Assembly (NCBI GenBank): GCA_000171835.1
Contig: ABHC01000002.1
Span: 186,001-250,000 of the forward strand
Length of the DNA stretch: 64,000 nt
Direction of reading: 5' to 3'
Source of the DNA: an alpha proteobacterium BAL199
GTDB taxonomy: Bacteria > Pseudomonadota > Alphaproteobacteria > Thalassobaculales > Thalassobaculaceae
Shown: positions 26,088 through 34,068 of the stretch, piece after piece
Position numbering within the stretch: position 1 is the stretch's first letter
How the letters are laid out: each line of letters opens with the position of its first letter
Translations under genes and position numbers: made by a program
The notes under the pieces: model-generated
Database searches by the model: none
Told to the model about the DNA's origin: nothing
Seen by the model: the letters and a program-made list of their open reading frames with translations, nothing else

Positions 26088-26746
26088 CGATTCAGCGTTC
26101 TGCGGATTTCCTGAAACACCGAATCGAACATGTCCTCGGTGAGCACCCCGGTATTCGTGTTGTAACGCGAGCAGTGGTAGGAACTGATCAGGGCGCGCCC
26201 GTCGGGCAGCACCGCCTTGGCGCCGTGGCCGAACTTATGCGCTGACTTCTTGAGGCCGAGTGCTGCCAAGGTGGCCCCATGGGCAAGGGAACCGAGTACC
26301 AGGATCACCTGAAGCGCAGGCATCTCGGCCATCGTTGCGGTCAGGAACGGCCGGCAGGCGTTCACTTCCGCACCGACCGGCTTGTTCTGGGGTGGCACGC
26401 ACCGCACGGCGTTGGTGATGCGGCAGTCGGTCAAAGCCAGACCGTCGTCGGATCGCCGATCATAGGTTCCCCGGGCGAAGCCGTGCCGGATCAAGGTCGC
26501 GTACAGCAGGTCGCCGGCGAAGTCGCCAGTGAACGGCCGTCCGGTCCGGTTTGCTCCCTTCAGGCCCGGCGCCATGCCCACGATCAGCAGGCGTGCGTCT
26601 GCAGTACCAAAGCTCGGCACCGGTGCGTTGAAGAAGTCGGGGAACGCGGCTCGATTGTCCCGCCTGAACTCCACCAGACGCGGACAGAGCGGGCAGTCAG
26701 CCGGTGGGTCCGTCAGTACCCCGCCGCAAGCAGCGGACACCGTCAA
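26084..26746 (-). CDS. Family 5 uracil-DNA glycosylase (UDGb type, 4Fe-4S)
   Basis: A 220-residue iron-sulphur uracil-DNA glycosylase. Cys18 and Cys21 (CPLCPRL) and two later cysteines (VRCVPP and NACRPF) can ligate the cluster. Motif 1 is GMAPGLKGANRTGRPF and motif 2 is HCSRYNTNTG, which place it in family 5 (UDGb) rather than family 4; family 5 has broader activity on uracil, hypoxanthine and other deaminated bases. The start is a TTG overlapping the stop of the NYN gene (TTGA); a GTG two codons on is an alternative. It ends overlapping the convergent membrane-protein gene. Confidence 0.88.
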   Translation of the reverse strand: MTVSAACGGVLTDPPADCPLCPRLVEFRRDNRAAFPDFFNAPVPSFGTADARLLIVGMAPGLKGANRTGRPFTGDFAGDLLYATLIRHGFARGTYDRRSDDGLALTDCRITNAVRCVPPQNKPVGAEVNACRPFLTATMAEMPALQVILVLGSLAHGATLAALGLKKSAHKFGHGAKAVLPDGRALISSYHCSRYNTNTGVLTEDMFDSVFQEIRRTLNR

Positions 26747-27399
26747 ACCCGAGGTGTGCGGCGCGTAACCACTGCCGGCATCTCGTCTTCGTAGTCTTCC
26801 TCGTCGTCGTCAGCAGTTGTTGCTTCGGAGGATTGCGGGGTCGGCCGGTCGCGGCGCGGTGGCCGGTCCGAATGCACGCGCTCGATATCGCCGGCGAGTT
26901 GGTCGAGGTCGATGAACTGGTCGGCCTGACGGCGCAATTCGTCGGCGATCATCGGTGGCGAGGATCGGATGGTCGAGACGACTGTGGCCCGCACACCCTT
27001 GCGCTGAACCGCTTCGATCAACGAGCGGAAGTCGCCGTCGCCGGAGAACAGCACGACATGGTCCAGCCGATCGACCATTTCCATCATGTCGACCGCGAGT
27101 TCGATATCCATGTTGCCCTTGATCCGTCGCCGGCCCTGGGAGTCCGTGAACTCCTTGGCCGGCTTGGTGACCAAGCTGTAGCCGTTGTAGTCGAGCCAAT
27201 CGACCAGCGGCCGGATCGGGGAATACTCCTGATCCTCCAGCAGGGCGGTATAGTAGAAGGCTCGGATCAAATTGGCCTTGCTGCCGAACAGCACCAGCAA
27301 GCGCTTGTAGTCGATGTCGAAGCCAAGCGCGCGGGCGGCGGAGTACAAATTCGCTCCGTCAATGAACAGCGCAACTTTTTCGTGTGGATAGAACAGCAT
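26743..27399 (-). CDS. NYN domain protein (LabA/DUF88 family)
   Basis: A 218-residue predicted PIN-like ribonuclease. The N-terminal NYN domain has the acidic residues expected for metal binding: VALFIDGANLY (Asp14), NMDIELAVDMM, and LFSGDGDFRSLI. It is followed by IADELRRQADQFIDLDQL and then a disordered, highly acidic/basic tail (RPPRRDRP then DDDEEDYEDE). LabA-like NYN proteins are common in alphaproteobacteria and are thought to act in RNA processing or decay. ATG 27399 has aaagg upstream and was preferred to a TTG five codons earlier. It is coupled by a TTGA overlap to the uracil-DNA glycosylase gene. Confidence 0.9.
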   Translation of the reverse strand: MLFYPHEKVALFIDGANLYSAARALGFDIDYKRLLVLFGSKANLIRAFYYTALLEDQEYSPIRPLVDWLDYNGYSLVTKPAKEFTDSQGRRRIKGNMDIELAVDMMEMVDRLDHVVLFSGDGDFRSLIEAVQRKGVRATVVSTIRSSPPMIADELRRQADQFIDLDQLAGDIERVHSDRPPRRDRPTPQSSEATTADDDEEDYEDEMPAVVTRRTPRV

Positions 27400-27493
27400 C
27401 GTGAAACCTTTCAAATAATCATCGATAGACGATCAAATTTCGGACGCAATATGGTGTCGCAAACTTCAGAATGGGCCAGCCAGCGACGGTTTG

Positions 27494-27499
27494 TATAAT
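27494..27499 (+). promoter_or_regulatory. Candidate -10 element (TATAAT)
   Basis: A consensus TATAAT hexamer in an AT-richer stretch of the divergent folK/NYN intergenic region, 68 bases upstream of folK. No good -35 hexamer is found at normal spacing, so promoter use is uncertain. Confidence 0.35.
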
Positions 27500-27512
27500 A
27501 TTCGGCCCACCA

Positions 27513-27528
27513 CACCTGTGTACAGGTG
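27513..27528. promoter_or_regulatory. Palindrome upstream of folK, candidate operator
   Basis: CACCTG-TGTA-CAGGTG has two perfect 6-base arms around a 4-base centre. It lies 14 bases after a TATAAT hexamer, near where transcription would start, which is a good place for a repressor. It could also be a small RNA hairpin. No regulator is known for it. Confidence 0.4.
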
Positions 27529-27566
27529 AACGACCGGTTTTCAAAGCACCTGATGCGAGTTGCCTG

Positions 27567-28076
27567 ATGATAGTGATCGCAGTTGGTGCAAATCTGTCGG
27601 CGGATGGATACGCCACGCCGCTTGCCACCTGCGAAGCGGCGGTTGAACGGCTTTCCGGGGATCAATTGATGCGGGTCATTGCTGTATCATCCTGGTACGA
27701 GTCCGAACCCGTTCCGCCGTCTGATCAGCCCTGGTACGTGAATGGTGTGGTGGTGGTGGCAAGCGCCCTCGGTCCGGCAGCGCTTCTGGCACGACTGCAT
27801 AAAATCGAGACTGAGTTCGGCCGGGTTCGACGAACGCGGAACGAAGCCAGGCCGCTGGACCTGGATCTGATCGACTACAATGGCGCGATCAGCGACGGAC
27901 TGGACGGCAGACCGGTACTGCCGCACCCCCGCGCCAGCGAACGTGCCTTTGTCCTGCTGCCGCTGGCCGATGTCATACCGGACTGGCGCGATCCCGTTGG
28001 GGGAGCAGCCGTGGCTGAACTGATTGACAGGCTGCCGGCGCATGAGGCGGCGATACGAAGGATCGGTCCATCCTGA
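27567..28076 (+). CDS. folK: 2-amino-4-hydroxy-6-hydroxymethyldihydropteridine pyrophosphokinase
   Basis: A 169-residue HPPK, which transfers pyrophosphate from ATP to 6-hydroxymethyl-dihydropterin in folate synthesis. The start MIVIAVGANLSADG, the substrate loop VRRTRNEARPLDLDLIDY with the two Mg-binding aspartates, and LPHPRASERAFVLLPLADV are all diagnostic. The start is ATG 27567 with a weak gag upstream. It is 87 bases before rpoZ on the same strand, and folB/folP are not present nearby. Divergent from the NYN gene across a 167-base region. Confidence 0.93.
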   Translation: MIVIAVGANLSADGYATPLATCEAAVERLSGDQLMRVIAVSSWYESEPVPPSDQPWYVNGVVVVASALGPAALLARLHKIETEFGRVRRTRNEARPLDLDLIDYNGAISDGLDGRPVLPHPRASERAFVLLPLADVIPDWRDPVGGAAVAELIDRLPAHEAAIRRIGPS

Positions 28077-28163
28077 AGGCTGAGGTTAGCCCTTGTTTCG
28101 TGCGGACCGCATCGTTATATTCCGCGGCTTGCCGACTTCCCCGGATTGTTTCGAGAGGCTACC

Positions 28164-28601
28164 ATGGCGCGGGTTACCGTCGAGGACTGTATTGTCCAGA
28201 TCCCGAACCGCTTCGACTTGGTGATGGCTGCGGCCCAGCGGGCCCGCGACATTTCGGCCGGGTCGGCGATCACTGTAGACCGCGACAATGACAAGGACCC
28301 GGTGGTCTCGCTGCGTGAGATTGCCGACCAGACCGTCAACGCCGCGGTCTTGCAGGAAAGCCTGATCAAGGGTCTCCAGAAGCACGTCGAAGTTGACGAG
28401 CCTGAGGATGACGATCTCGAGCGCCTGATCGGTAACGAGGGACTGAGTGGCGGTGCCGCCGGTCTGGACGGACGGCTCGCGGACGGCGAGACTTTGGGCG
28501 AGGACGCAGCGTCGGGCCTCGGAATGGACGTTGAGCAGGACGGCGAGAAAACCGGTGGCTTTGAAGACGTGGACGACTCGACGCTCACCGACGAGGACTG
28601 A
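28164..28601 (+). CDS. rpoZ: RNA polymerase omega subunit
   Basis: A 145-residue omega subunit, which helps assemble beta' and, in bacteria with this system, forms part of the ppGpp-binding site. The first 70 residues are the conserved core: [33 protein letters not shown] and [16 protein letters not shown]. The C-terminal half is an acidic, glycine-rich tail absent from the 91-residue E. coli protein; longer tails occur in alphaproteobacteria. ATG 28164 has gagagg upstream. It stands directly before rsh, the conserved order linking omega to the (p)ppGpp synthetase/hydrolase. Confidence 0.95.
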   Translation: MARVTVEDCIVQIPNRFDLVMAAAQRARDISAGSAITVDRDNDKDPVVSLREIADQTVNAAVLQESLIKGLQKHVEVDEPEDDDLERLIGNEGLSGGAAGLDGRLADGETLGEDAASGLGMDVEQDGEKTGGFEDVDDSTLTDED

Positions 28602-28633
28602 CTCGCCTGTCTCAAAAACCCATGCCCGCCATC

Positions 28634-28650
28634 CCACTTCTATGAAGTGG
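28634..28650 (+). promoter_or_regulatory. Hairpin immediately upstream of the rsh ribosome binding site
   Basis: CCACTTC-TAT-GAAGTGG forms a perfect 7-base stem with a 3-base loop. Its 3' edge is two bases before the GGAGG-type site (28653-28657) of rsh, within the 63-base rpoZ-rsh spacer. It could affect ribosome access or mark an RNA processing site. Confidence 0.45.
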
Positions 28651-28664
28651 TCCGGAGGTAGGGC

Positions 28665-30806
28665 ATGATCCGGCAGTACGAACTGGTCGAAACGGTCCGC
28701 GCCTACGATCCGACAGCGGACGAGGCGGCTCTGGACCGCGCCTATGTCTATGCGATGAAGATGCATGGAACCCAGACACGCGCGTCTGGGGATCCGTATT
28801 TCTCGCATCCTCTCGAGGTCGCCGGGATTCTCACCCGGATGAAGCTCGACCACGCGACCATCATCACGGCCCTGCTGCACGACGTTATCGAGGACACCGA
28901 CGCCTCGCTCGAAGACATCCGGCGGCTGTTCGGCGATGACATCGCGCGTCTGGTCGACGGTGTGACCAAGCTGACGCGGATTGAACTGCAGTCGGACCGG
29001 ACTAAGCAGGCAGAGAATCTTCGGAAACTTGTCCTGGCAATGAGCCAGGACATCCGGGTGCTTCTGGTCAAGCTTGCCGACCGGCTGCACAACATGCGCA
29101 CCCTGCATTTCATAGAGAATCCGGACAAGCGCCGGCGGATTGCTGCCGAGACGATGGATATCTATGCGCCGCTGGCAGCTCGAATCGGCATTAACGACAT
29201 CAAGGACGAGTTGGAAGATCTGGCGTTCGCCGAGATCAACCCGGACGCCCGCACGTCGATCAAGGCCCGGCTCGACTTCATGCGCGCCGAGGGTGGTGGG
29301 CTGGTTGAGCGGATCATCGAGGAACTGCGTGCCACCCTCGCCGAAGGCGGGGTCGAGGCCTTGGTCGCGGGCCGAACCAAGACGCCGTATTCGGTTTGGC
29401 AGAAAATGCAGCGCAAGAATGTCGGCGTTGAACAACTGTCGGACATCATGGCGTTTCGGCTGGCCGTTGCGGATGTCGGCGCCTGCTACCACGCCCTTGG
29501 CCTGATCCACGCCCGCTATCCCGTGGTTCCAGGCCGTTTCAAGGACTACATCTCCACGCCGAAGCCGAACGGCTATCGGTCGCTCCATACAGGCGTATTC
29601 GGCCCACAGCGCCAGCGGATCGAAATCCAGATCCGAACGGCCGACATGCACCGTGTCGCCGAACTGGGTGTTGCTGCGCACTGGTCCTACAAGCAGGGCT
29701 CGGGTGCCAGCGAGGGTCGGCAGTACCGATGGATTCGGGAACTGCTGGACATCCTGGAGCAGGCGGCCGGGCCGGAGGAGTTCCTCGAGCACACTCGGCT
29801 CGAAATGTACCTGGATCAGGTGTTCTGCTTCACGCCGAAGGGCGATCTGATCGCGTTGCCGCAGGGGTCGGTGCCAATTGACTTCGCCTACGCGGTGCAT
29901 TCGGAGATCGGTGACACCTGCGTCGGGGCGAAGATCAACGGCCGGCTGGTCCCGTTGCAGACCCAGTTGAAGAACGGCGACCAGGTCGAGGTGGCGACCT
30001 CCAAGAACTCGACACCGTCGCCGACCTGGGAGCAGTTTGTCGTCACCGGCAAGGCCAAGGCGCGAATCCGCCGGTTCGTGCGGCTGAAGCGTCGCCAGCA
30101 GTTCTCGGATCTTGGAAAGGCCATGCTGCAGAAGGCCTTCCGGCAGGAAGGCCATCCGTTCAGCGAGAAGACCGTGGCGCCGTTATCTGAGAAGTTTCGC
30201 GCCGAAAGCGTCGAGGACCTCTACGCCGGCGTGGGCGAGGGGCTGACCAGCGCCATCGAAATCGTGCATGCCGCCTACCCGCCGGCCCGACCGGTCGAGA
30301 AGCCGGCCAACGTGGTGCCGATTTCCCGCGCGCGAACCAAGTCGAAGAAGGCGAGCCACGACGCAATCCCGATTACCGGGCTGATCGACGGCATGGCGGT
30401 GCATTATGCCCGGTGCTGCCATCCGCTGCCGGGCGAGCGGATTGTCGGCATTGTGACTACCGGCAAGGGCGTTACGATCCACACCATCGACTGCGAAACT
30501 CTAGAAAACTATCACCATGAGCCGGAACGCTGGTTGGATATCGGCTGGGACGCGGAGCGGTCGTCGGCCCATGTGGGGCGTTTGGATGTGGTGATTGCCA
30601 ACGAGCCTGGCAGCCTCGGCTCGTTGTCCACGGTGATCGGCAAGAACAGCGGCAACATCATCAACCTGAAGATCGTCACCCGGTCGGTAGACTTCTTCGA
30701 GATCCTGATCGACGTCGAGGTCGGCGATGTCCGTCATCTGACGACGATCATCGCGGCGCTGCGGGCGACCCCGGTCATCAACTCGGTGGAGCGGGCGCGG
30801 GGATGA
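28665..30806 (+). CDS. rsh: Bifunctional (p)ppGpp synthetase/hydrolase (Rel/SpoT)
   Basis: A 713-residue long RSH protein. Order of domains: HD hydrolase (YFSHPLEVA with His48; LLHDVIEDTD with HD 72-73 and ED 76-77), synthetase (PYSVWQKMQRK; DYISTPKPNGYRSLHT near 295-310), TGS (about 382-445), a linker with the conserved CCHPLPGERIVG, and a C-terminal ACT. The intact HD motif argues for a two-way enzyme, as usual for the single RSH of alphaproteobacteria, rather than a hydrolase-dead RelA. ATG 28665 has a GGAGGT site. It is transcribed after rpoZ; the next gene is lepB, with no acpS, pdxJ or pyrE between them, unlike many relatives. Confidence 0.95.
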   Translation: MIRQYELVETVRAYDPTADEAALDRAYVYAMKMHGTQTRASGDPYFSHPLEVAGILTRMKLDHATIITALLHDVIEDTDASLEDIRRLFGDDIARLVDGVTKLTRIELQSDRTKQAENLRKLVLAMSQDIRVLLVKLADRLHNMRTLHFIENPDKRRRIAAETMDIYAPLAARIGINDIKDELEDLAFAEINPDARTSIKARLDFMRAEGGGLVERIIEELRATLAEGGVEALVAGRTKTPYSVWQKMQRKNVGVEQLSDIMAFRLAVADVGACYHALGLIHARYPVVPGRFKDYISTPKPNGYRSLHTGVFGPQRQRIEIQIRTADMHRVAELGVAAHWSYKQGSGASEGRQYRWIRELLDILEQAAGPEEFLEHTRLEMYLDQVFCFTPKGDLIALPQGSVPIDFAYAVHSEIGDTCVGAKINGRLVPLQTQLKNGDQVEVATSKNSTPSPTWEQFVVTGKAKARIRRFVRLKRRQQFSDLGKAMLQKAFRQEGHPFSEKTVAPLSEKFRAESVEDLYAGVGEGLTSAIEIVHAAYPPARPVEKPANVVPISRARTKSKKASHDAIPITGLIDGMAVHYARCCHPLPGERIVGIVTTGKGVTIHTIDCETLENYHHEPERWLDIGWDAERSSAHVGRLDVVIANEPGSLGSLSTVIGKNSGNIINLKIVTRSVDFFEILIDVEVGDVRHLTTIIAALRATPVINSVERARG

Positions 30807-30924
30807 AGTGGGCGTCAGGTGCGCTTATCTGGCGCAGGTTCTTGCCCCGGCTCCGGAAATTCGTCATACCGGGCTCAACCGAGCTACCGGTTCCAATTCT
30901 CCGATGCGAGTGAGACACCAGAAC

Positions 30925-31662
30925 ATGGCGGCCAGAAAGTCGGGCGGCTTCGGCGAGATGATCCGCACGATCCTGATCGCCGTAGGCATTGCTCTGTTCA
31001 TCAGAACCTTTGCCTACGAACCGTTCAACATCCCGTCCGGATCGATGATCCCGACGTTGTTGGTGGGTGACTACCTGTTCGTGTCGAAGATGTCCTACGG
31101 CTACAGCCGGCATTCGCTGCCGTTGTCGCTGCCGCTGATCCCCGGCCGCATCCTGTTCTCGGAGCCGGAGCGTGGCGATGTCGTGGTGTTCAAGCTGCCG
31201 ACCGACAACAAGACCGACTACATCAAGCGGATCGTCGGGCTGCCGGGTGACACCATCCAGGTCAGGGATGGCATTCTGCATATCAACGGCGATGCGGTGG
31301 CGCGTCGGCAGATTGAAAATTTCCGCGATGAAGATCGTTACGGCCGCCCTGCGGACGTCAAGCAGTACATCGAAACCCTGCCGAACGGCCGGGAGCATCC
31401 GATCCTGGAGATCGGTGATGACCTGCCGAACGACAACACCGGCGTGTACCGGGTTCCGGAAGGCCACTACTTCGCCATGGGCGATAACCGCGACAATTCG
31501 GTCGACAGTCGGTTCGCCAAGGTCGGCTTCATTCCCAGGGACAACCTCGTGGGTCGAGCCGAAGTGATCTTCTATTCCACCAGCGCCACGTCGGATGTCT
31601 GGGAGGTCTGGAAATGGCTGCCGGCGACCCGCTTCGGCCGGCTGCTGGACGGGATCGTATGA
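30925..31662 (+). CDS. lepB: Signal peptidase I
   Basis: A 245-residue leader peptidase with one N-terminal membrane span (about 13-30). The serine nucleophile is Ser40 in PSGSMIPTL and the general-base lysine is Lys100 in DYIKRIVGLPGD; the later box GDNRDNSVDSR is intact. It removes signal peptides on the periplasmic face of the inner membrane. ATG 30925 was chosen (MAARKSGGFG) because it starts just before the membrane span; an in-frame ATG seven codons upstream is possible. The 118 bases before it contain nothing recognisable. The stop overlaps the rnc start (ATGA). Confidence 0.94.
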   Translation: MAARKSGGFGEMIRTILIAVGIALFIRTFAYEPFNIPSGSMIPTLLVGDYLFVSKMSYGYSRHSLPLSLPLIPGRILFSEPERGDVVVFKLPTDNKTDYIKRIVGLPGDTIQVRDGILHINGDAVARRQIENFRDEDRYGRPADVKQYIETLPNGREHPILEIGDDLPNDNTGVYRVPEGHYFAMGDNRDNSVDSRFAKVGFIPRDNLVGRAEVIFYSTSATSDVWEVWKWLPATRFGRLLDGIV

Positions 31663-32342
31663 GCGAGCCCGACAGGGATCTGAGCCATCTGGCCGAGGTA
31701 CTCGGCCACACCTTCAACCACCCCGACATTCTGCGTCGTGCCGTCACTCACGCGAGCGCCGAGCCAAGGGCGTGGAACGCCTATGAACGGCTGGAGTTTC
31801 TGGGTGATCGGGTGCTGGCTCTGGCGGTTGCCGAGCAACTGCTCGACCGTTTCCCTCACGAGCGCGAGGGGGCGATTGCCAAACGCCACGTCAGCCTGGT
31901 GCGCCGCGAGACGCTCGCAGACGTGGCCCATACTATCGATCTCGGCCGTTATCTGATCGTGTCGCGCGGCGAGGACGACGCCGGTGCTCGCGCCAGCGAC
32001 ACCATTCTGTCGGACTCGATGGAGGCTGTCATCGCCGCGCTTTATCTGGACGGCGGGCTGGCAGCGGCGCAGAAGTTCATTCTCAAGCACTGGAATCCGC
32101 TGCTGGAGATGGATCATCGACCTCCTCAGGACCCCAAGACCGGGCTCCAGGAGTGGGCACAGGGCCGGCGTCTTCCGTTGCCGGTTTACACGACGGTGGA
32201 GCAGACCGGTCCGGCACACGCACCGGAGTTCACGGTCGAGGTTGTGGTCGAAGGTCTGGCACCGCAGCGCGCCAGTGGAAAATCGAAGCGGCTGGCCGAG
32301 CAGTTGGCAGCGGCCGCGATGTTGGAGGCTATTCCGCAATGA
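31659..32342 (+). CDS. rnc: Ribonuclease III
   Basis: A 227-residue double-strand-specific endoribonuclease for rRNA processing and RNA decay. The signature ERLEFLGDRVL (43-53) and the second acidic block DSMEAVIAALYLDGG form the catalytic site; a C-terminal dsRBD (about 155-225) with KTGLQEWAQ and GKSKRLAEQLAAAAML follows. Both ends overlap neighbours by four bases (ATGA with lepB and with era), so lepB-rnc-era is a tightly coupled unit, the classical order. Confidence 0.96.
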   Translation: MSEPDRDLSHLAEVLGHTFNHPDILRRAVTHASAEPRAWNAYERLEFLGDRVLALAVAEQLLDRFPHEREGAIAKRHVSLVRRETLADVAHTIDLGRYLIVSRGEDDAGARASDTILSDSMEAVIAALYLDGGLAAAQKFILKHWNPLLEMDHRPPQDPKTGLQEWAQGRRLPLPVYTTVEQTGPAHAPEFTVEVVVEGLAPQRASGKSKRLAEQLAAAAMLEAIPQ

Positions 32343-33265
32343 CCGCGTCACCCACCGACAGTCCAGAGGGGCCGACCCGCTGTGGCTTCGTGGCGCTCGT
32401 CGGGGCTCCGAATGCCGGAAAATCGACCCTGACGAACAGTCTCGTCGGGGCCAAGGTCTCGATCGTCACCCACAAGGCACAGACCACAAGGTCCCGGATC
32501 CGTGGGATCGTAATGGCGGGTGCGACCCAGCTGATCCTGGTCGACACGCCGGGAATCTTCAAACCGCGCCGACGGCTGGATCGGGCCATGGTGCACGCCG
32601 CGTGGGCGGGGGCCGGCGACGCCGACATCATCGTTCTGGTGGCGGATGCGGCGCGGGGCCGGATCGAGGAGGATACCCAGCGGATCATCGATGGGCTGAA
32701 GGCCAACGGCCAGCGCGCGGTTCTGGCGCTCAACAAGGTGGATGGCATGAAGCGCGAACGGCTGTTGCCGATCGCCCAGGCCTATTCCGAGGCGTTCGAT
32801 TTCGACTCGGTTTTCATGATCTCCGCGCTGACCGGGAACGGGTGTGACGACCTGACCCGATACCTTGCAGAGCGCATGCCGCAGGGACCGTGGCATTACC
32901 CTGAGGACGAGCTGTCGGACGTTCCGATGCGTCTGCTGGCGGCGGAAGTGACCCGCGAGCAGGTGTTCCTGAAGCTGCATGACGAACTTCCGTACGAGAC
33001 GACCGTTGAAACCGACATCTGGACCGAACGGGACGACGGGTCGGTGAAGATCGACCAGACCATCTATGTCGAGCGCGAGAGCCAGCGCATGATCGTGCTT
33101 GGCAAGGGCGGCCAGAAGATCCGCGAAGTCGGCCAACTCGCCCGTGCTCAGCTTGAAGAGATGATGGAACGCCGGGTTCACCTGTTCCTGTTCGTGAAGG
33201 TTCGCGAGGACTGGCAGGAAGATCGCGAGCGCCTCACCACCTGGGGGTTGGAGTGGGACGTTTGA
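32339..33265 (+). CDS. era: GTPase Era
   Basis: A 308-residue GTPase for 30S subunit maturation. G1 is GAPNAGKST (22-30), G3 is DTPG in LVDTPGIF, G4 is NKVD, and the C-terminal KH domain contains the expected IVLGKGGQKIREVGQLAR. It binds 16S rRNA near its 3' end. The start overlaps the rnc stop. The frame is open further upstream but only as an alternative frame of rnc. recO follows after 41 bases. Confidence 0.97.
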   Translation: MTASPTDSPEGPTRCGFVALVGAPNAGKSTLTNSLVGAKVSIVTHKAQTTRSRIRGIVMAGATQLILVDTPGIFKPRRRLDRAMVHAAWAGAGDADIIVLVADAARGRIEEDTQRIIDGLKANGQRAVLALNKVDGMKRERLLPIAQAYSEAFDFDSVFMISALTGNGCDDLTRYLAERMPQGPWHYPEDELSDVPMRLLAAEVTREQVFLKLHDELPYETTVETDIWTERDDGSVKIDQTIYVERESQRMIVLGKGGQKIREVGQLARAQLEEMMERRVHLFLFVKVREDWQEDRERLTTWGLEWDV

Positions 33266-33306
33266 TACCGGCCGCCGGTGCATCCGCGAGAACCGACGAT
33301 TGACCC

Positions 33307-34068
33307 ATGGTCGACTGGACCGATGAGGGCATCGTGTTGGCGGCCAAGGCGCATGGCGAGGGCTCTGCCATTGTCGTTCTCCTGACCCGAGATCACGGCC
33401 GGCACGCCGGATTGGTGCGCGGAGCATTCTCCGGTCGCGCTCGCGGGGTCTATCAGCCGGGCAACCGGGTGACCGCTGAATGGCGGGCACGGCTCGCTGA
33501 CCATCTCGGCAACTACACGTGTGAACTAGGGCATGGTCACGCCGCGGCCGTGCTGGACGACCCCTTGAAGCTGGCCGGGCTCAGTGCAGCCTGCGCTATA
33601 GCCGAAGCGTCGTTGCCGGAGCGGGAGCCGCACCCGCAGGTCCATGACGGGCTGGTGGCGCTGCTCGACGCAATGGCAGAACCGGAGCTTGGCGATGCGT
33701 GGATCGCTGTGTACGTGCGCTGGGAGATCGGAGTCCTGGCGGATCTGGGCTACGGCCTGGATTTGGAGAGTTGTGCCGCGACCGGTGCGAATGACGATCT
33801 GGCCTATGTCAGTCCGCGCACCGGGCGTGCCGTGTCGCTGGCCGCCGGTGAACCATATCGTGACCGGCTGTTGTCTCTGCCCCGATTCTTGATCGGGCGC
33901 GGCGGCGGCGACCAGGACGATCTGTTTCGCGGCTTGGCGTTGTCAGGATTCTTTATGGAACGCCATGTGTTTGCGACCCACGGCCGGCAGCCACCGCCGG
34001 CCCGCACGCGTTTCGTTGAACGGTTCGCGCGGGACGCTACAGTATCTGGTGGAGGTTTGAGTATATGA
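33307..34068 (+). CDS. recO: DNA repair protein RecO
   Basis: A 253-residue recombination mediator of the RecFOR pathway that loads RecA on SSB-coated DNA. The N-terminal OB fold begins [20 protein letters not shown] and [17 protein letters not shown]; the C-terminal helical part includes [16 protein letters not shown], where many homologues have zinc-binding cysteines, though here only one cysteine (ESCAATG) remains in that loop, as in other alphaproteobacteria. Its stop overlaps the parC start (ATGA). Confidence 0.94.
   Translation: MVDWTDEGIVLAAKAHGEGSAIVVLLTRDHGRHAGLVRGAFSGRARGVYQPGNRVTAEWRARLADHLGNYTCELGHGHAAAVLDDPLKLAGLSAACAIAEASLPEREPHPQVHDGLVALLDAMAEPELGDAWIAVYVRWEIGVLADLGYGLDLESCAATGANDDLAYVSPRTGRAVSLAAGEPYRDRLLSLPRFLIGRGGGDQDDLFRGLALSGFFMERHVFATHGRQPPPARTRFVERFARDATVSGGGLSI

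Noticed and set aside
28665-30806. Calling the RSH protein a monofunctional RelA
   Set aside because: The HD and ED hydrolase residues are intact.
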